The position numbers and the translations under genes were made by a program. From Legionella quinlivanii (lineage in GTDB: Bacteria > Pseudomonadota > Gammaproteobacteria > Legionellales > Legionellaceae), in the NCBI RefSeq assembly GCF_900461555.1, contig NZ_UGOX01000001.1, positions 1,005,501-1,069,500 of the forward strand: a stretch of DNA of 64,000 bases. The letters are read 5' to 3'. This document shows positions 1 to 7,776 of this stretch, in pieces. The notes beneath the pieces were generated by a model. It had not been told where the DNA came from. It made no database searches and worked only from the letters and a program-made list of their open reading frames with translations. Numbering within the stretch: the first letter of the stretch is position 1; each line of letters begins with the position of its first letter.

Positions 1-213
1 GCCTAGCATCCAGTGACCACAGAACATGAGCATGAGTGCAACAGCCAGAATTTTGGTAACGGTGCTTAAAGTGGAATCCTGGATTTGGGTTACTGCCTGA
101 AGAATTGAAATGAGCAAGCCGCAAATTACTGCAACAAACACTACAGGGGAGCATATGCAGAGAGCCTGCCAAAGTAATTGTTTTGAAAGATAGACCGCGA
201 GATCCTCGGACAT
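1..213 (-). CDS. fliQ: FliQ/SctS-family export apparatus protein (partial, N-terminus)
   Basis: The first 71 residues of a small inner-membrane protein are visible; the gene runs off the left edge. Translation from 213 starts MSEDLAVYLSKQ and has the family core LLISILQAVTQIQ followed by DSTLS, then a second hydrophobic segment. FliQ forms part of the export gate (FliP5Q4R1) of the flagellar, or a type III, secretion system. The ATG at 213 is preferred over the one at 231 because AAGG lies about 5 nt upstream. A TATAAT hexamer lies at 235-230 on the coding strand, so the gene may have its own promoter. The upstream neighbour on the same strand is not fliP, which is unusual for this gene. A non-flagellar SctS cannot be excluded. 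Confidence 0.75.
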   Translation of the reverse strand, partial: MSEDLAVYLSKQLLWQALCICSPVVFVAVICGLLISILQAVTQIQDSTLSTVTKILAVALMLMFCGHWMLG

Positions 214-352
214 TTTCCTTATCCATTCCATTATAGGTTAACGACTTCCTGCCTTGAGTGTGATTTCCATTACTCATTCGCAGTGAACGGGAATTAAAGC
301 AAAAAGTATTTACGGAAGCAAGAGAAATTATTCAGGACCTGTTTTTTTAGTA

Positions 353-853
353 CTATTTTCCGGCAGTTTTCCTGCCATGACAGTTTTTATATTTTTTTAG
401 ACTGCCACAAAAACAGGCTGTATTTTGAGACATTCGCTGCGTTTTTGCTGGACGCGTGTGTTGGGGGAGATGACTGTCAATGTAATACCATTGGCCCTCA
501 TCAAGTAAAAACTCACTTCGTTCATGAATTGATTTAATCAGACCTGACTGATGATATCTTGCTATGAATTCCACAAATCCCTGGTTTGACTTCTTACAAG
601 GGAAGGTGGCTTCTAATACCTCCAAACCAAGCCAGTCTGCTTGCTCTGCCCATTCTTTGGCATCAGACTCGTTGAAGTGCGCTAGCGGTTTACCTCTCAT
701 GGTTTTAACAATATAGGCTATATTAGCCTTTGTATAGGCAGTATAACGTGAACGCATCAGGGCTTCGGGAGTTGCAGGCTTTCCGCCTTGATCAATTAAA
801 ATACCGCAGCAGGCGGTATAGTCAAGTTGCGAACCGCAGGGGCAGAAGTTCAT
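353..853 (-). CDS. YchJ-like (UPF0225) SEC-C motif protein
   Basis: A 166-residue protein with SEC-C zinc motifs at both ends: CPCGS...CC near the N-terminus and CFCGS...C.H near the C-terminus, flanking the NTF2-like middle domain of the YchJ/UPF0225 family. This architecture is typical of YchJ. The zinc motifs resemble the C-terminal SecA tail, but the function of the family is not established. The start is placed at the ATG opening MNFCPCGS (853); the frame extends to a GTG at 880, but the extra nine residues lack any family feature. It is a single gene on the minus strand, about 140 bp upstream of the fliQ-like gene. Confidence 0.8.
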   Translation of the reverse strand: MNFCPCGSQLDYTACCGILIDQGGKPATPEALMRSRYTAYTKANIAYIVKTMRGKPLAHFNESDAKEWAEQADWLGLEVLEATFPCKKSNQGFVEFIARYHQSGLIKSIHERSEFLLDEGQWYYIDSHLPQHTRPAKTQRMSQNTACFCGSLKKYKNCHGRKTAGK

Positions 854-1026
854 ATACTCGATAATTGGGTTAATTTTCACGAGTGTAGCGGTTCAGGAAA
901 AAAATCACAAATTCTCATTTGCTCTCACTGGCTTATTAAGCTGATTAAGTAACAGAATTTACTGGATAATGATTTTTTATCTATTTTTCAGTACTATTCC
1001 ACTATAAGAACTCAAAGGCCATCGTT

Positions 1027-1752
1027 ATGATAACGCTGTATCAATTTCCCGAAGTATGGGGTTTGCCCAATGCTAGCCCATTTTGTCTTAAAATAGAGAC
1101 TTACCTGCGGATGACCGAGCTGCCTTATGAAAATCGCTTTGTCAGAGATCCGCGAAAAGCGCCGAAAGGAAAGCTGCCTTTTGTTAAATGTGAAAATACG
1201 ATAATCGCTGACAGTGAATTTATTATTGCCGGCTTGAAGCAGCAATTTGGAGATCTCCTGGATAAACATTTAAGTATTGAGCAGAAAGCGTTGGCAGTCC
1301 TTCTTGATAATGTATTTTCCGAGCGCCTTTATTGGCTGATGGTTTATTTCCGCTGGCAGGATGAGCAGGGCTGGAAGCATGTTAAACCCAGCTTTTTTGC
1401 AGGACTGCCCTGGGTTTTAAGTCTTTTTTTGCCCAATCTGATCCGTAAGAAAACTATTAAAACCCTTCATATGCAAGGTACGGGCAGACATAATCGCGAA
1501 GACGCCTTGCAATTGGCTCAAACTACTATTCGAGCGATAGCGGACACACTGGGTGATAAACCCTATTTCATGGGAAATGAAGTTTCGACAATTGATGCAA
1601 GTGCCTTTGCATTTTTGGCAAATATTGTTTGGATGCCTTATGATGATCCTTTGAAAATCATCGTCCAAAAACATCAAAATATTCTGCATTTTTGCGATAA
1701 AATGTGGCAGAGTTTCTACCCGGAATTAAAGCAGCCCTTTCGCATTGTCTGA
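1027..1752 (+). CDS. Glutathione S-transferase-like protein (metaxin/FAXC type)
   Basis: A 241-residue protein. The N-terminal thioredoxin-like GST domain (about residues 1-75) carries the SPFCLKIETYLRM segment and the cis-Pro strand KLPFV, followed by a mostly helical C-terminal domain with DASAFAFLANI near residue 190. This pattern is that of the metaxin/failed-axon-connections branch of the GST superfamily. Bacterial members are probably cytosolic thiol-dependent enzymes of unknown substrate. It appears monocistronic: it is divergent from the YchJ-like gene and followed by about 180 bp of A+T-rich DNA. A short hairpin, TTTGACG/CGTCAAA, at 1810-1827 may terminate it. The reaction cannot be stated from the sequence. 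Confidence 0.75.
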   Translation: MITLYQFPEVWGLPNASPFCLKIETYLRMTELPYENRFVRDPRKAPKGKLPFVKCENTIIADSEFIIAGLKQQFGDLLDKHLSIEQKALAVLLDNVFSERLYWLMVYFRWQDEQGWKHVKPSFFAGLPWVLSLFLPNLIRKKTIKTLHMQGTGRHNREDALQLAQTTIRAIADTLGDKPYFMGNEVSTIDASAFAFLANIVWMPYDDPLKIIVQKHQNILHFCDKMWQSFYPELKQPFRIV

Positions 1753-1932
1753 AAACGCAAGCATGGGATGGTTTACCCCTAACTGTTTGATAGTTTGTGT
1801 TGTTTTTTATTTGACGTCTTCGTCAAAATAATAGTTTTGTTAAAAAAATAGCATAAAAATTTGCCGATAGGGTTTGCAATATTCACTTTATTTGTTAAGC
1901 TTCTTTCGTCTTATTAACACTTGGGGATTGAA

Positions 1933-2154
1933 ATGCCTATTATTAATGGAACACGCTTCCAGAAAAAAGAAAAAATTAAAGCAGACATCAACAGTGAAAC
2001 CTATGAGAAAATTATGGAATATTGCGCATGGGCCGATATTGATGATGTTGGTTTTTTTATAGAAGAAGCAGCCAGCTTCGTTTTCGCTAAAGACCGTGAG
2101 TGGAAACAACACAAAAAAGCGGCAAAAAAACGCGCTGAAACAGTTTCTGAATAA
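1933..2154 (+). CDS. Small conserved-looking hypothetical protein
   Basis: A 73-residue soluble protein, rich in Lys, Glu and Ala, with no signal peptide or membrane segment. The C-terminus is strongly basic (KQHKKAAKKRAETVSE), and the central stretch EKIMEYCAWADIDDVGFFIEEAASFVFAKD reads as helical and acidic. I do not recognise a family. It may be a small nucleic-acid- or protein-binding factor, by charge pattern only. The ATG at 1933 is chosen because GGGG at 1923-1926 gives it a ribosome-binding site; a TTG at 1921 in the same frame is less likely. A clean hairpin terminator follows immediately, so it forms a one-gene transcript. Confidence 0.6.
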   Translation: MPIINGTRFQKKEKIKADINSETYEKIMEYCAWADIDDVGFFIEEAASFVFAKDREWKQHKKAAKKRAETVSE

Positions 2155-2160
2155 TTTTTA

Positions 2161-2196
2161 ATACTCAGGGTGCCTTTAATAAAGCACCCTGAGTAT
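2161..2196 (+). terminator. Hairpin terminator after the small ORF
   Basis: There is a perfect 13-bp inverted repeat (ATACTCAGGGTGC at 2161-2173 with its complement at 2184-2196) around a 10-nt loop, starting 7 nt after the stop codon. The downstream tract is only moderately T-rich. Confidence 0.65.
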
Positions 2197-2280
2197 GCAC
2201 TTAAGCCTTTCTTCATACTGCTCTTGCCTTTTTGATTTTTAAAAATATCTTTCGATTATGACACTGCGTAAGGAAACAAA

Positions 2281-3759
2281 ATGTCGGGACACAAGGTACA
2301 TTTATTAATCCATGCCTTATTGGGATTGTTATCGCTGCTTTTCATTTCATCCGTGCAGGCTGCAACGCCTCTGTGGACATTTATACCACAAACACCAGTT
2401 GAGCTGACACTGACTAACAGCGCTGGCGCTGAAGTGATTTATACCGTGCAAAATCAGTCTGTTCGCCCGAAAACCCTGGTGATGATGCCGATTGCCGGTA
2501 TAACGCAAAACGACGTTTGCCAGTTACCGGGAAAAGGGACATGTACTTTAAAATTGAGTATTCAGGGTAATGCATTAAAGGGTGATGTTTTAGGCGGGCC
2601 AATATTATGCCAGCAAGGCGATCCCAACCAGTGTTATCAACCGGCTCCTGTCTATTCACTCAAAATCCATTTGGTAAACCAGCCGCCCGTACAGCAATTT
2701 ACTGTGACGCCGTCTGCCGGACCTAATGGCAGCATCACACCTGATACACCTCAGGTGGTTAATCCCGGCAGTAATCTGGTATTCATGGCGACCCCTGCTG
2801 CTGGATTTGCAGTTAAGCAATGGTTGCTCGATGGGGTGGTTGCTCAGAATGGCGGTACCAGTTTCCAGTTAAATAACATTGACGCCAATCATCGCCTTGA
2901 AGTGGTTTTCGGCCAGTATTTTGCCTATGTCACGAATGATTTTAGCTCAGGTGCAAATAATGTCACTCGCTGTGGATTGGATGCCGGTGGTAATTTTATC
3001 GACTGTACTATAGTTGGTTCGGGATTTACAAATCCTATTGGCCTGGTATTCAATCCGGAGGGAACGCGAGTATATGTGGCGAATTTTGGTGCTGCCAACA
3101 CAGTTAGGAAGTGTGATATAGGTATAAATGGTATTTTGCTAAATTGTATTGATTCAGCTGCAATATTCAATAACCCGGTTGGTGTTGCAATTAATCCACA
3201 GGGCACAAAAATCTATGTAACTAATAATCTTATGGATAATGTTTCTCGATGCGATTTGGACACTAATGGTAATTTGATTAACTGTACAATTACGGCCCTA
3301 ATCAATTTTCCCAGAGGCATTGTGTTTAATCCTGCAGGCACAAAAGTGTATGTAACAAATAATACTAACGTGACACGCTGTGATGTTGTGGGGTTTAACG
3401 GCGATTTAGTAAATTGTACCCTGGTTGGATTCGGACTTGTTTTACCTGTAGGGATTACATTTAATGCTAGCGGAACCCGGCTTTACACTGTGAGTGGCCC
3501 GAATTTTCTTACAGGCGAGATAAATCGGTTTGATGTGGATGCCAATGGTGATCTTGGTAATCCAGCTGTGGCAGGTACGGCCGGTACTACTTCCCGATTC
3601 ATTGCTCTAAACGCCGATCAGACAATAGCTTATGTAACGAATGCATCAAATGATAATGTTACGAAATGTGAGATTGACATTAATGGAAATTTTACAAATT
3701 GTTCAGTAACGGGTTTTAATATGGATGGCGCGACGGGTTTACAGCTGGTTGTTCAGTAG
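2281..3759 (+). CDS. Secreted beta-propeller protein with InlB-like domain
   Basis: A 492-residue exported protein. It has a signal peptide of about 27 residues ending SSVQA. Residues 28-135 are an unassigned beta-rich region with paired Cys. A divergent InlB B-repeat-like domain follows at about 140-215 (GPNGSITP, NPGSN, AGFAVKQWLLDG). From about 218 to the end there are six repeats of about 46 residues of the type FNPxGTxVYVxN, i.e. a YncE/lactonase-like beta-propeller. Each repeat ends in a D-x-[DN]-x-NG loop, and five of six have a Cys before and after it. Such propellers are usually binding scaffolds. No catalytic assignment is possible. It is probably secreted or surface-exposed, and monocistronic, ending about 60 bp before the tRNA promoter. 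Confidence 0.75.
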   Translation: MSGHKVHLLIHALLGLLSLLFISSVQAATPLWTFIPQTPVELTLTNSAGAEVIYTVQNQSVRPKTLVMMPIAGITQNDVCQLPGKGTCTLKLSIQGNALKGDVLGGPILCQQGDPNQCYQPAPVYSLKIHLVNQPPVQQFTVTPSAGPNGSITPDTPQVVNPGSNLVFMATPAAGFAVKQWLLDGVVAQNGGTSFQLNNIDANHRLEVVFGQYFAYVTNDFSSGANNVTRCGLDAGGNFIDCTIVGSGFTNPIGLVFNPEGTRVYVANFGAANTVRKCDIGINGILLNCIDSAAIFNNPVGVAINPQGTKIYVTNNLMDNVSRCDLDTNGNLINCTITALINFPRGIVFNPAGTKVYVTNNTNVTRCDVVGFNGDLVNCTLVGFGLVLPVGITFNASGTRLYTVSGPNFLTGEINRFDVDANGDLGNPAVAGTAGTTSRFIALNADQTIAYVTNASNDNVTKCEIDINGNFTNCSVTGFNMDGATGLQLVVQ

Positions 3760-3818
3760 TCAATAGGGTATAGAGAAAATGTAAAAGTCACTGATTTGCA
3801 TTTAATTTTAAAAATTGC

Positions 3819-3847
3819 TTGACAGTCAAGGGCGAGATTATTAAACT
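3819..3847 (+). promoter_or_regulatory. Sigma-70 promoter of the tRNA operon
   Basis: A perfect -35 box TTGACA (3819-3824), a 17-bp spacer and a -10 box TAAACT (3842-3847) lie about 13 bp upstream of the mature 5' end of tRNA-Ala. Confidence 0.7.
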
Positions 3848-3860
3848 GCCAATCTCTTTC

Positions 3861-3936
<76 letters not shown>

Positions 3937-3967
3937 TCTCTCTCTGAGAGATGGTTAGAAGAACAGG

Positions 3968-4043
3968 GTCCCCATCGTCTAGAGGCCCAGGACATCGCCC
4001 TTTCACGGCGGTAACGGGGGTTCGAATCCCCCTGGGGACGCCA
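3968..4043 (+). tRNA. tRNA-Glu (TTC), copy 1
   Basis: A 76-nt cloverleaf with acceptor GTCCCCA/TGGGGAC, anticodon loop CTTTCAC (TTC), TTCGAAT T-loop and encoded CCA. It differs from the next copy by a single base in the D-loop (C against T). Confidence 0.97.
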
Positions 4044-4099
4044 TCCTCCTTAAGTGGAGATGGCTTCAGGATGTACAATGTAGTAGTTTAAAGTTCCAG

Positions 4100-4175
4100 G
4101 TCCCCATCGTCTAGAGGCCTAGGACATCGCCCTTTCACGGCGGTAACGGGGGTTCGAATCCCCCTGGGGACGCCA
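4100..4175 (+). tRNA. tRNA-Glu (TTC), copy 2
   Basis: The second tRNA-Glu gene is identical to the first except for one D-loop base. The spacer between copies is 56 nt. The encoded CCA is the start of a hairpin that probably terminates the operon. Confidence 0.97.
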
Positions 4176-4194
4176 CCTAAATGGTGGATTTTAA
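4173..4194 (+). terminator. tRNA operon terminator candidate
   Basis: CCACC (4173-4177) pairs with GGTGG (4183-4187) and is followed by ATTTTAA. The stem uses the CCA end of the last tRNA. It overlaps the 3' end of the convergent dehydrogenase gene. Confidence 0.5.
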
Positions 4195-7100
4195 CTAGTT
4201 CGTAACAAATCAGATAATTCTCTTAATGCAATGAAAAACATTGTGTAATCAAGACTGGTACTTCCATGAAGCATTCCCAGCAGCATATCCCAACGCTTTT
4301 GAATATCTGTGTTTGCTTCCAGCCAGCTGTCAATCAGTTTACTCGCATTATTTTCCTTGATATTACTTTGTAAGATAGCAATCGCCAGACTGCGTTGCAG
4401 GGAATCCAGCTCGTCGCGCAAAGAAAGCCTGGCCATTGTGTTCCAGTGACCCTCTCGTCCATCACTGGCGATCTGATCCCTGAACCAGACTAAATTAAAT
4501 CGTCCGCCAATCTGAAAATAGACTTCGGCTGTTTTAGTCAGGTTAAGTTTATTCTGAGTAGAGACTTCAATGACATTCAATGCGGTATAAAGTGGTCTGG
4601 CAATTGCAATTTTTTGTGCCATATCGGCGGCAAGTCCGGCTTCAACAAATTGATTCACGATTTTTTGCATATAGTCTTTGGTAACGCCGACTATCAGTGT
4701 AGGGATTAATGATTCGAGTTTTTTAATAGAACTACCATAGTGCTCAATAATCTGGTGTATGTCGCCATTGAGGCGGTTATTTCTCAAAAACCAGTGAGTT
4801 GAAAGATTAAGCAACTGCCTGATTTGGTGCATTAAATCATATTGAGTTTGAACAGGAATTTTGAAATTGGTCGAATCAATCAGATATTGCAGATTGTGAG
4901 TGTCATAAATACTTGCAGAAACAGAATAGGCTCGGGCAATGTTAGGAATAGAAGCCCCGGTTTCAACGGACATGCGGTATATAAAAGTCATACCGGCAAC
5001 ATTGACAATTTGATTGCTGAGCTGAGTGGCCACAATCTCCCGTCGCAGACGATGTTCGCACATTGACTGCGGGTATAATTTAGCCAGACGGGCAGGGAAG
5101 GCTGATTCCAGGCAATGAATAAAATAGGGATCATCGGATATTTCTGATTTAAGTAATTCCTGGGTTAGATGGATTTTGGAATAAGCCAATAGAACTGCCA
5201 GCTCTGGCCTGGTTAAACACTGGCCTGCTGCCTTACGTTCAACCATTTTTTTGTCATCGGGTAAATACTCATTGGCCCGGTTCAATAATCCCGAGCTTTC
5301 CAATTCTTTAATATAGGCCTGGTAAAGACTGCCGTATCGCTGAGCACTCAGAGACGAGATACTCATAATTAAAGCCTGACTATAATTATCATTTAGTACC
5401 AGTTCTGCTACTTCATCAGTCATTTTAACTAATAGCTGATTCCGTTTTTTTTCAGTCAGATGACCTTTTTGTATTTCTTTGTCCAGTAAAATTTTTATAT
5501 TTACCTCATGGTCGGAACAATTCACCCCGGCAGCATTGTCAATAAAATCAGTATTGATTAATCCTCCCTGAAGAGCATATTCGATACGCCCTAATTGGGT
5601 ACAGCCTAAATTACCGCCTTCACCGACCACCCGGCAGCGTAACTCATTGCCATTAACACGGCAAAATTCATTGGTTTTATCGCCAACGTCTGCATGCGAT
5701 TCGCTGCTTGCCTTGACATATGTTCCGATTCCGCCGTTAAATAATAAATCAACTGGAGCGCGTAAAATAGCCTGAATCAGCTCATTCGGTGTCATGGCAT
5801 TTTTTTGCGTACCCAGGGCTTCTTTTACCTCAGGGCTTAATACTATCGATTTTACAGACCGTCTGAACACACCGCCGCCGGTAGAGATGAGTTGAGGATT
5901 ATAATCTTCCCAGCTGGATAAAGGTAAGTTGAAAAGCCGTACCCGCTCCTCATAGGAAATAATGGCATCTGGATTGGGATCCAGAAAGATATGACGATGA
6001 TCAAAAGCGGCGATCAGCCGAATATGGGGGGTATAAATCATACCATTCCCGAATACATCCCCGCTCATATCGCCAACTCCGACAACAGTGAAGTCCTGGT
6101 TCTCAATATTGATATCTAACTCTCTAAAATGACGCTTAACTGATTCCCAGGCACCTCGTGCGGTAATCCCGATTTTTTTATGGTCATAACCAGAAGAACC
6201 GCCTGAAGCAAACGCATCTCCCAGCCAGAAACCATATTCGGCTGAAATTCCATTGGCTATATCGGAAAAACTGGCAGTACCCTTGTCAGCAGCGACAACC
6301 AGATAGGGATCATTATCATCATAACAGGTGGTGTTTGCTGGGGACACACATTGATCATTCACCAGATTATCAGTTAAATCCAACAGACCGCGAATGAAAG
6401 ACTGGTAGCAGAATATGACCTCCTTTAACAGGATTTCACGGCTGACTCCTGGCGGAACCATTTTTAAAACAAAACCGCCTTTGGCCCCAGAGGGAATAAT
6501 TACAGAATTTTTTACCACCTGAGCCTTCATCAATCCCAGGATCTCGGTTCTGAAATCTTCCCTTCGATCGGACCAGCGCAATCCCCCGCGTGCTACTTTG
6601 GCACTGCGTAAATGGATGCCTTCAAAACGGGGGGAATACACAAAAATTTCATAAAGCGGTTTGGGTAAAGGCAAGTCTGGAATTTCTGTGGAATGTAATT
6701 TAATTGAGAGGTACTCTTTTGCTTTCCCATCTGACGTAGTTTGAAAATAATTAGTTCTCAGGCTTGCTTTTATTAAATGCCAATACAGACGCATGATTCG
6801 GTCTTCGTCGAGACTTGTTATCGCTTCAAGCTCCGCTTTAATTTTATTTTTTAATTCTTTCAGCTGTTTTTTTGTCGATGAGTTTTGTTTAAGAGCAAAT
6901 TTCAATTTAAAAAGGTTCACCAGATCTCTGGCCAGCAGTGCATTATTTTCTACAGTCTTTTCAATATAAGCAGGGCTAAATCGAATGCCCATTTGCTGCA
7001 TATATTTGGCATAGCTGCGAATAATGGTAATTTCCCGCCAGTTAAGCCCGGCAGTCAGCACCAATTTGTTAAATCCATCATTCTCGCATTCACCATTGCA

Positions 7101-7550
7101 GATTTTGATGAAGGCTTCCTCAAAATTGCCTTCCACTTCATGAATGTCCAGACATTGAGGATTAGTATAATTGATGACAAAATCATTAATCCACACCGAG
7201 TGCTTTCCATCCAGCATAAGCTGATAAGGGTTTTCACGCTGAGTATGCAAACCCATGTTTTCCAGCATGGGAAGGATGTCAGATAATGGGATAAAGGCTT
7301 GATACTGGTATAGCTTCAGATGGAGAGGGAATACATCGCCTTCCTGCTCATAGAGGTTGATCTGCAAGCGATGTTCATCCGATAACTTTTCAATATAATC
7401 AATGTCCTGCAAGGCAGCGGAAATTTGATTTTGTGCTGAATAAGTCAGGGGAAAGGCGTTATAGTATTTTTTAGAAATCAACTCACCTTTTTTATGTCCA
7501 AATTGTTTGAGAACCTGTTGATTTAATTCATCTTTCCAATGATTTAACAC
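4191..7550 (-). CDS. NAD-specific glutamate dehydrogenase, large type, short N-terminus
   Basis: A 1119-residue enzyme of the large bacterial NAD-GDH family, which deaminates glutamate to 2-oxoglutarate and ammonium. The substrate site is at residues 321-360 (RGGLRWSDRREDF, then LMKAQVVKNSVIIPSGAKGG) and the NAD fold at 488-503 (VVGVGDMSGDVFGNG), followed by the long helical C-terminal region of this family. The common 180-kDa form is about 1600 residues. This one begins at W.D.L...FG....Y.AFP.Y, a block normally about 500 residues in, so most of the ACT-like regulatory N-terminus is absent. Upstream, the frame is open for only about 20 codons, with no start codon. The start is GTG with GGA 8 nt upstream. 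It could be a shorter 115-kDa-class enzyme or a deletion product. Confidence 0.85.
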   Translation of the reverse strand: MLNHWKDELNQQVLKQFGHKKGELISKKYYNAFPLTYSAQNQISAALQDIDYIEKLSDEHRLQINLYEQEGDVFPLHLKLYQYQAFIPLSDILPMLENMGLHTQRENPYQLMLDGKHSVWINDFVINYTNPQCLDIHEVEGNFEEAFIKICNGECENDGFNKLVLTAGLNWREITIIRSYAKYMQQMGIRFSPAYIEKTVENNALLARDLVNLFKLKFALKQNSSTKKQLKELKNKIKAELEAITSLDEDRIMRLYWHLIKASLRTNYFQTTSDGKAKEYLSIKLHSTEIPDLPLPKPLYEIFVYSPRFEGIHLRSAKVARGGLRWSDRREDFRTEILGLMKAQVVKNSVIIPSGAKGGFVLKMVPPGVSREILLKEVIFCYQSFIRGLLDLTDNLVNDQCVSPANTTCYDDNDPYLVVAADKGTASFSDIANGISAEYGFWLGDAFASGGSSGYDHKKIGITARGAWESVKRHFRELDINIENQDFTVVGVGDMSGDVFGNGMIYTPHIRLIAAFDHRHIFLDPNPDAIISYEERVRLFNLPLSSWEDYNPQLISTGGGVFRRSVKSIVLSPEVKEALGTQKNAMTPNELIQAILRAPVDLLFNGGIGTYVKASSESHADVGDKTNEFCRVNGNELRCRVVGEGGNLGCTQLGRIEYALQGGLINTDFIDNAAGVNCSDHEVNIKILLDKEIQKGHLTEKKRNQLLVKMTDEVAELVLNDNYSQALIMSISSLSAQRYGSLYQAYIKELESSGLLNRANEYLPDDKKMVERKAAGQCLTRPELAVLLAYSKIHLTQELLKSEISDDPYFIHCLESAFPARLAKLYPQSMCEHRLRREIVATQLSNQIVNVAGMTFIYRMSVETGASIPNIARAYSVSASIYDTHNLQYLIDSTNFKIPVQTQYDLMHQIRQLLNLSTHWFLRNNRLNGDIHQIIEHYGSSIKKLESLIPTLIVGVTKDYMQKIVNQFVEAGLAADMAQKIAIARPLYTALNVIEVSTQNKLNLTKTAEVYFQIGGRFNLVWFRDQIASDGREGHWNTMARLSLRDELDSLQRSLAIAILQSNIKENNASKLIDSWLEANTDIQKRWDMLLGMLHGSTSLDYTMFFIALRELSDLLRTS

Positions 7551-7649
7551 GTTATGGTCCTTATTGAAAGCGAGATAGCACGAAACGGAATCGTTCGATA
7601 AATCCCATTATGTTTTTATAGTAGTATAGTCTGAATTGGAAAAATGTAT

Positions 7650-7767
7650 AAAAAACCAACTCTTAGTCCACGAGTCGTTGATATTTAAGGTTTCCGGAGA
7701 CCTCGGAACCCCCGGAAAGCCAGTCCCTGTTTATCAACAAGCCGTTACAGGCCGGCCCAAGAGTTGG
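7650..7767 (-). ncRNA. Structured RNA candidate upstream of the glutamate dehydrogenase
   Basis: Three nested perfect stems enclose about 110 nt: 7656-7664 with 7759-7767 (9 bp), 7677-7683 with 7732-7738 (7 bp) and 7691-7697 with 7712-7718 (7 bp). On the minus strand the outer stem is followed at once by six T residues (7655-7650), as in an intrinsic terminator. It lies 9 bp after the HAD-like gene and 100 bp before the dehydrogenase start. It does not match 5S, 6S, 4.5S, tmRNA or any riboswitch consensus I know. It could be a free sRNA, a leader attenuator, or an elaborate terminator. Confidence 0.5.
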
Positions 7768-7776
7768 ACGGGAAAA

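Noticed and set aside
3968-4175. Second tRNA-Glu as an attachment-site duplicate from an integrated element
   Set aside because: Both copies are full length and in one operon 56 bp apart, with no integrase or foreign DNA between; a simple tandem gene duplication explains it.
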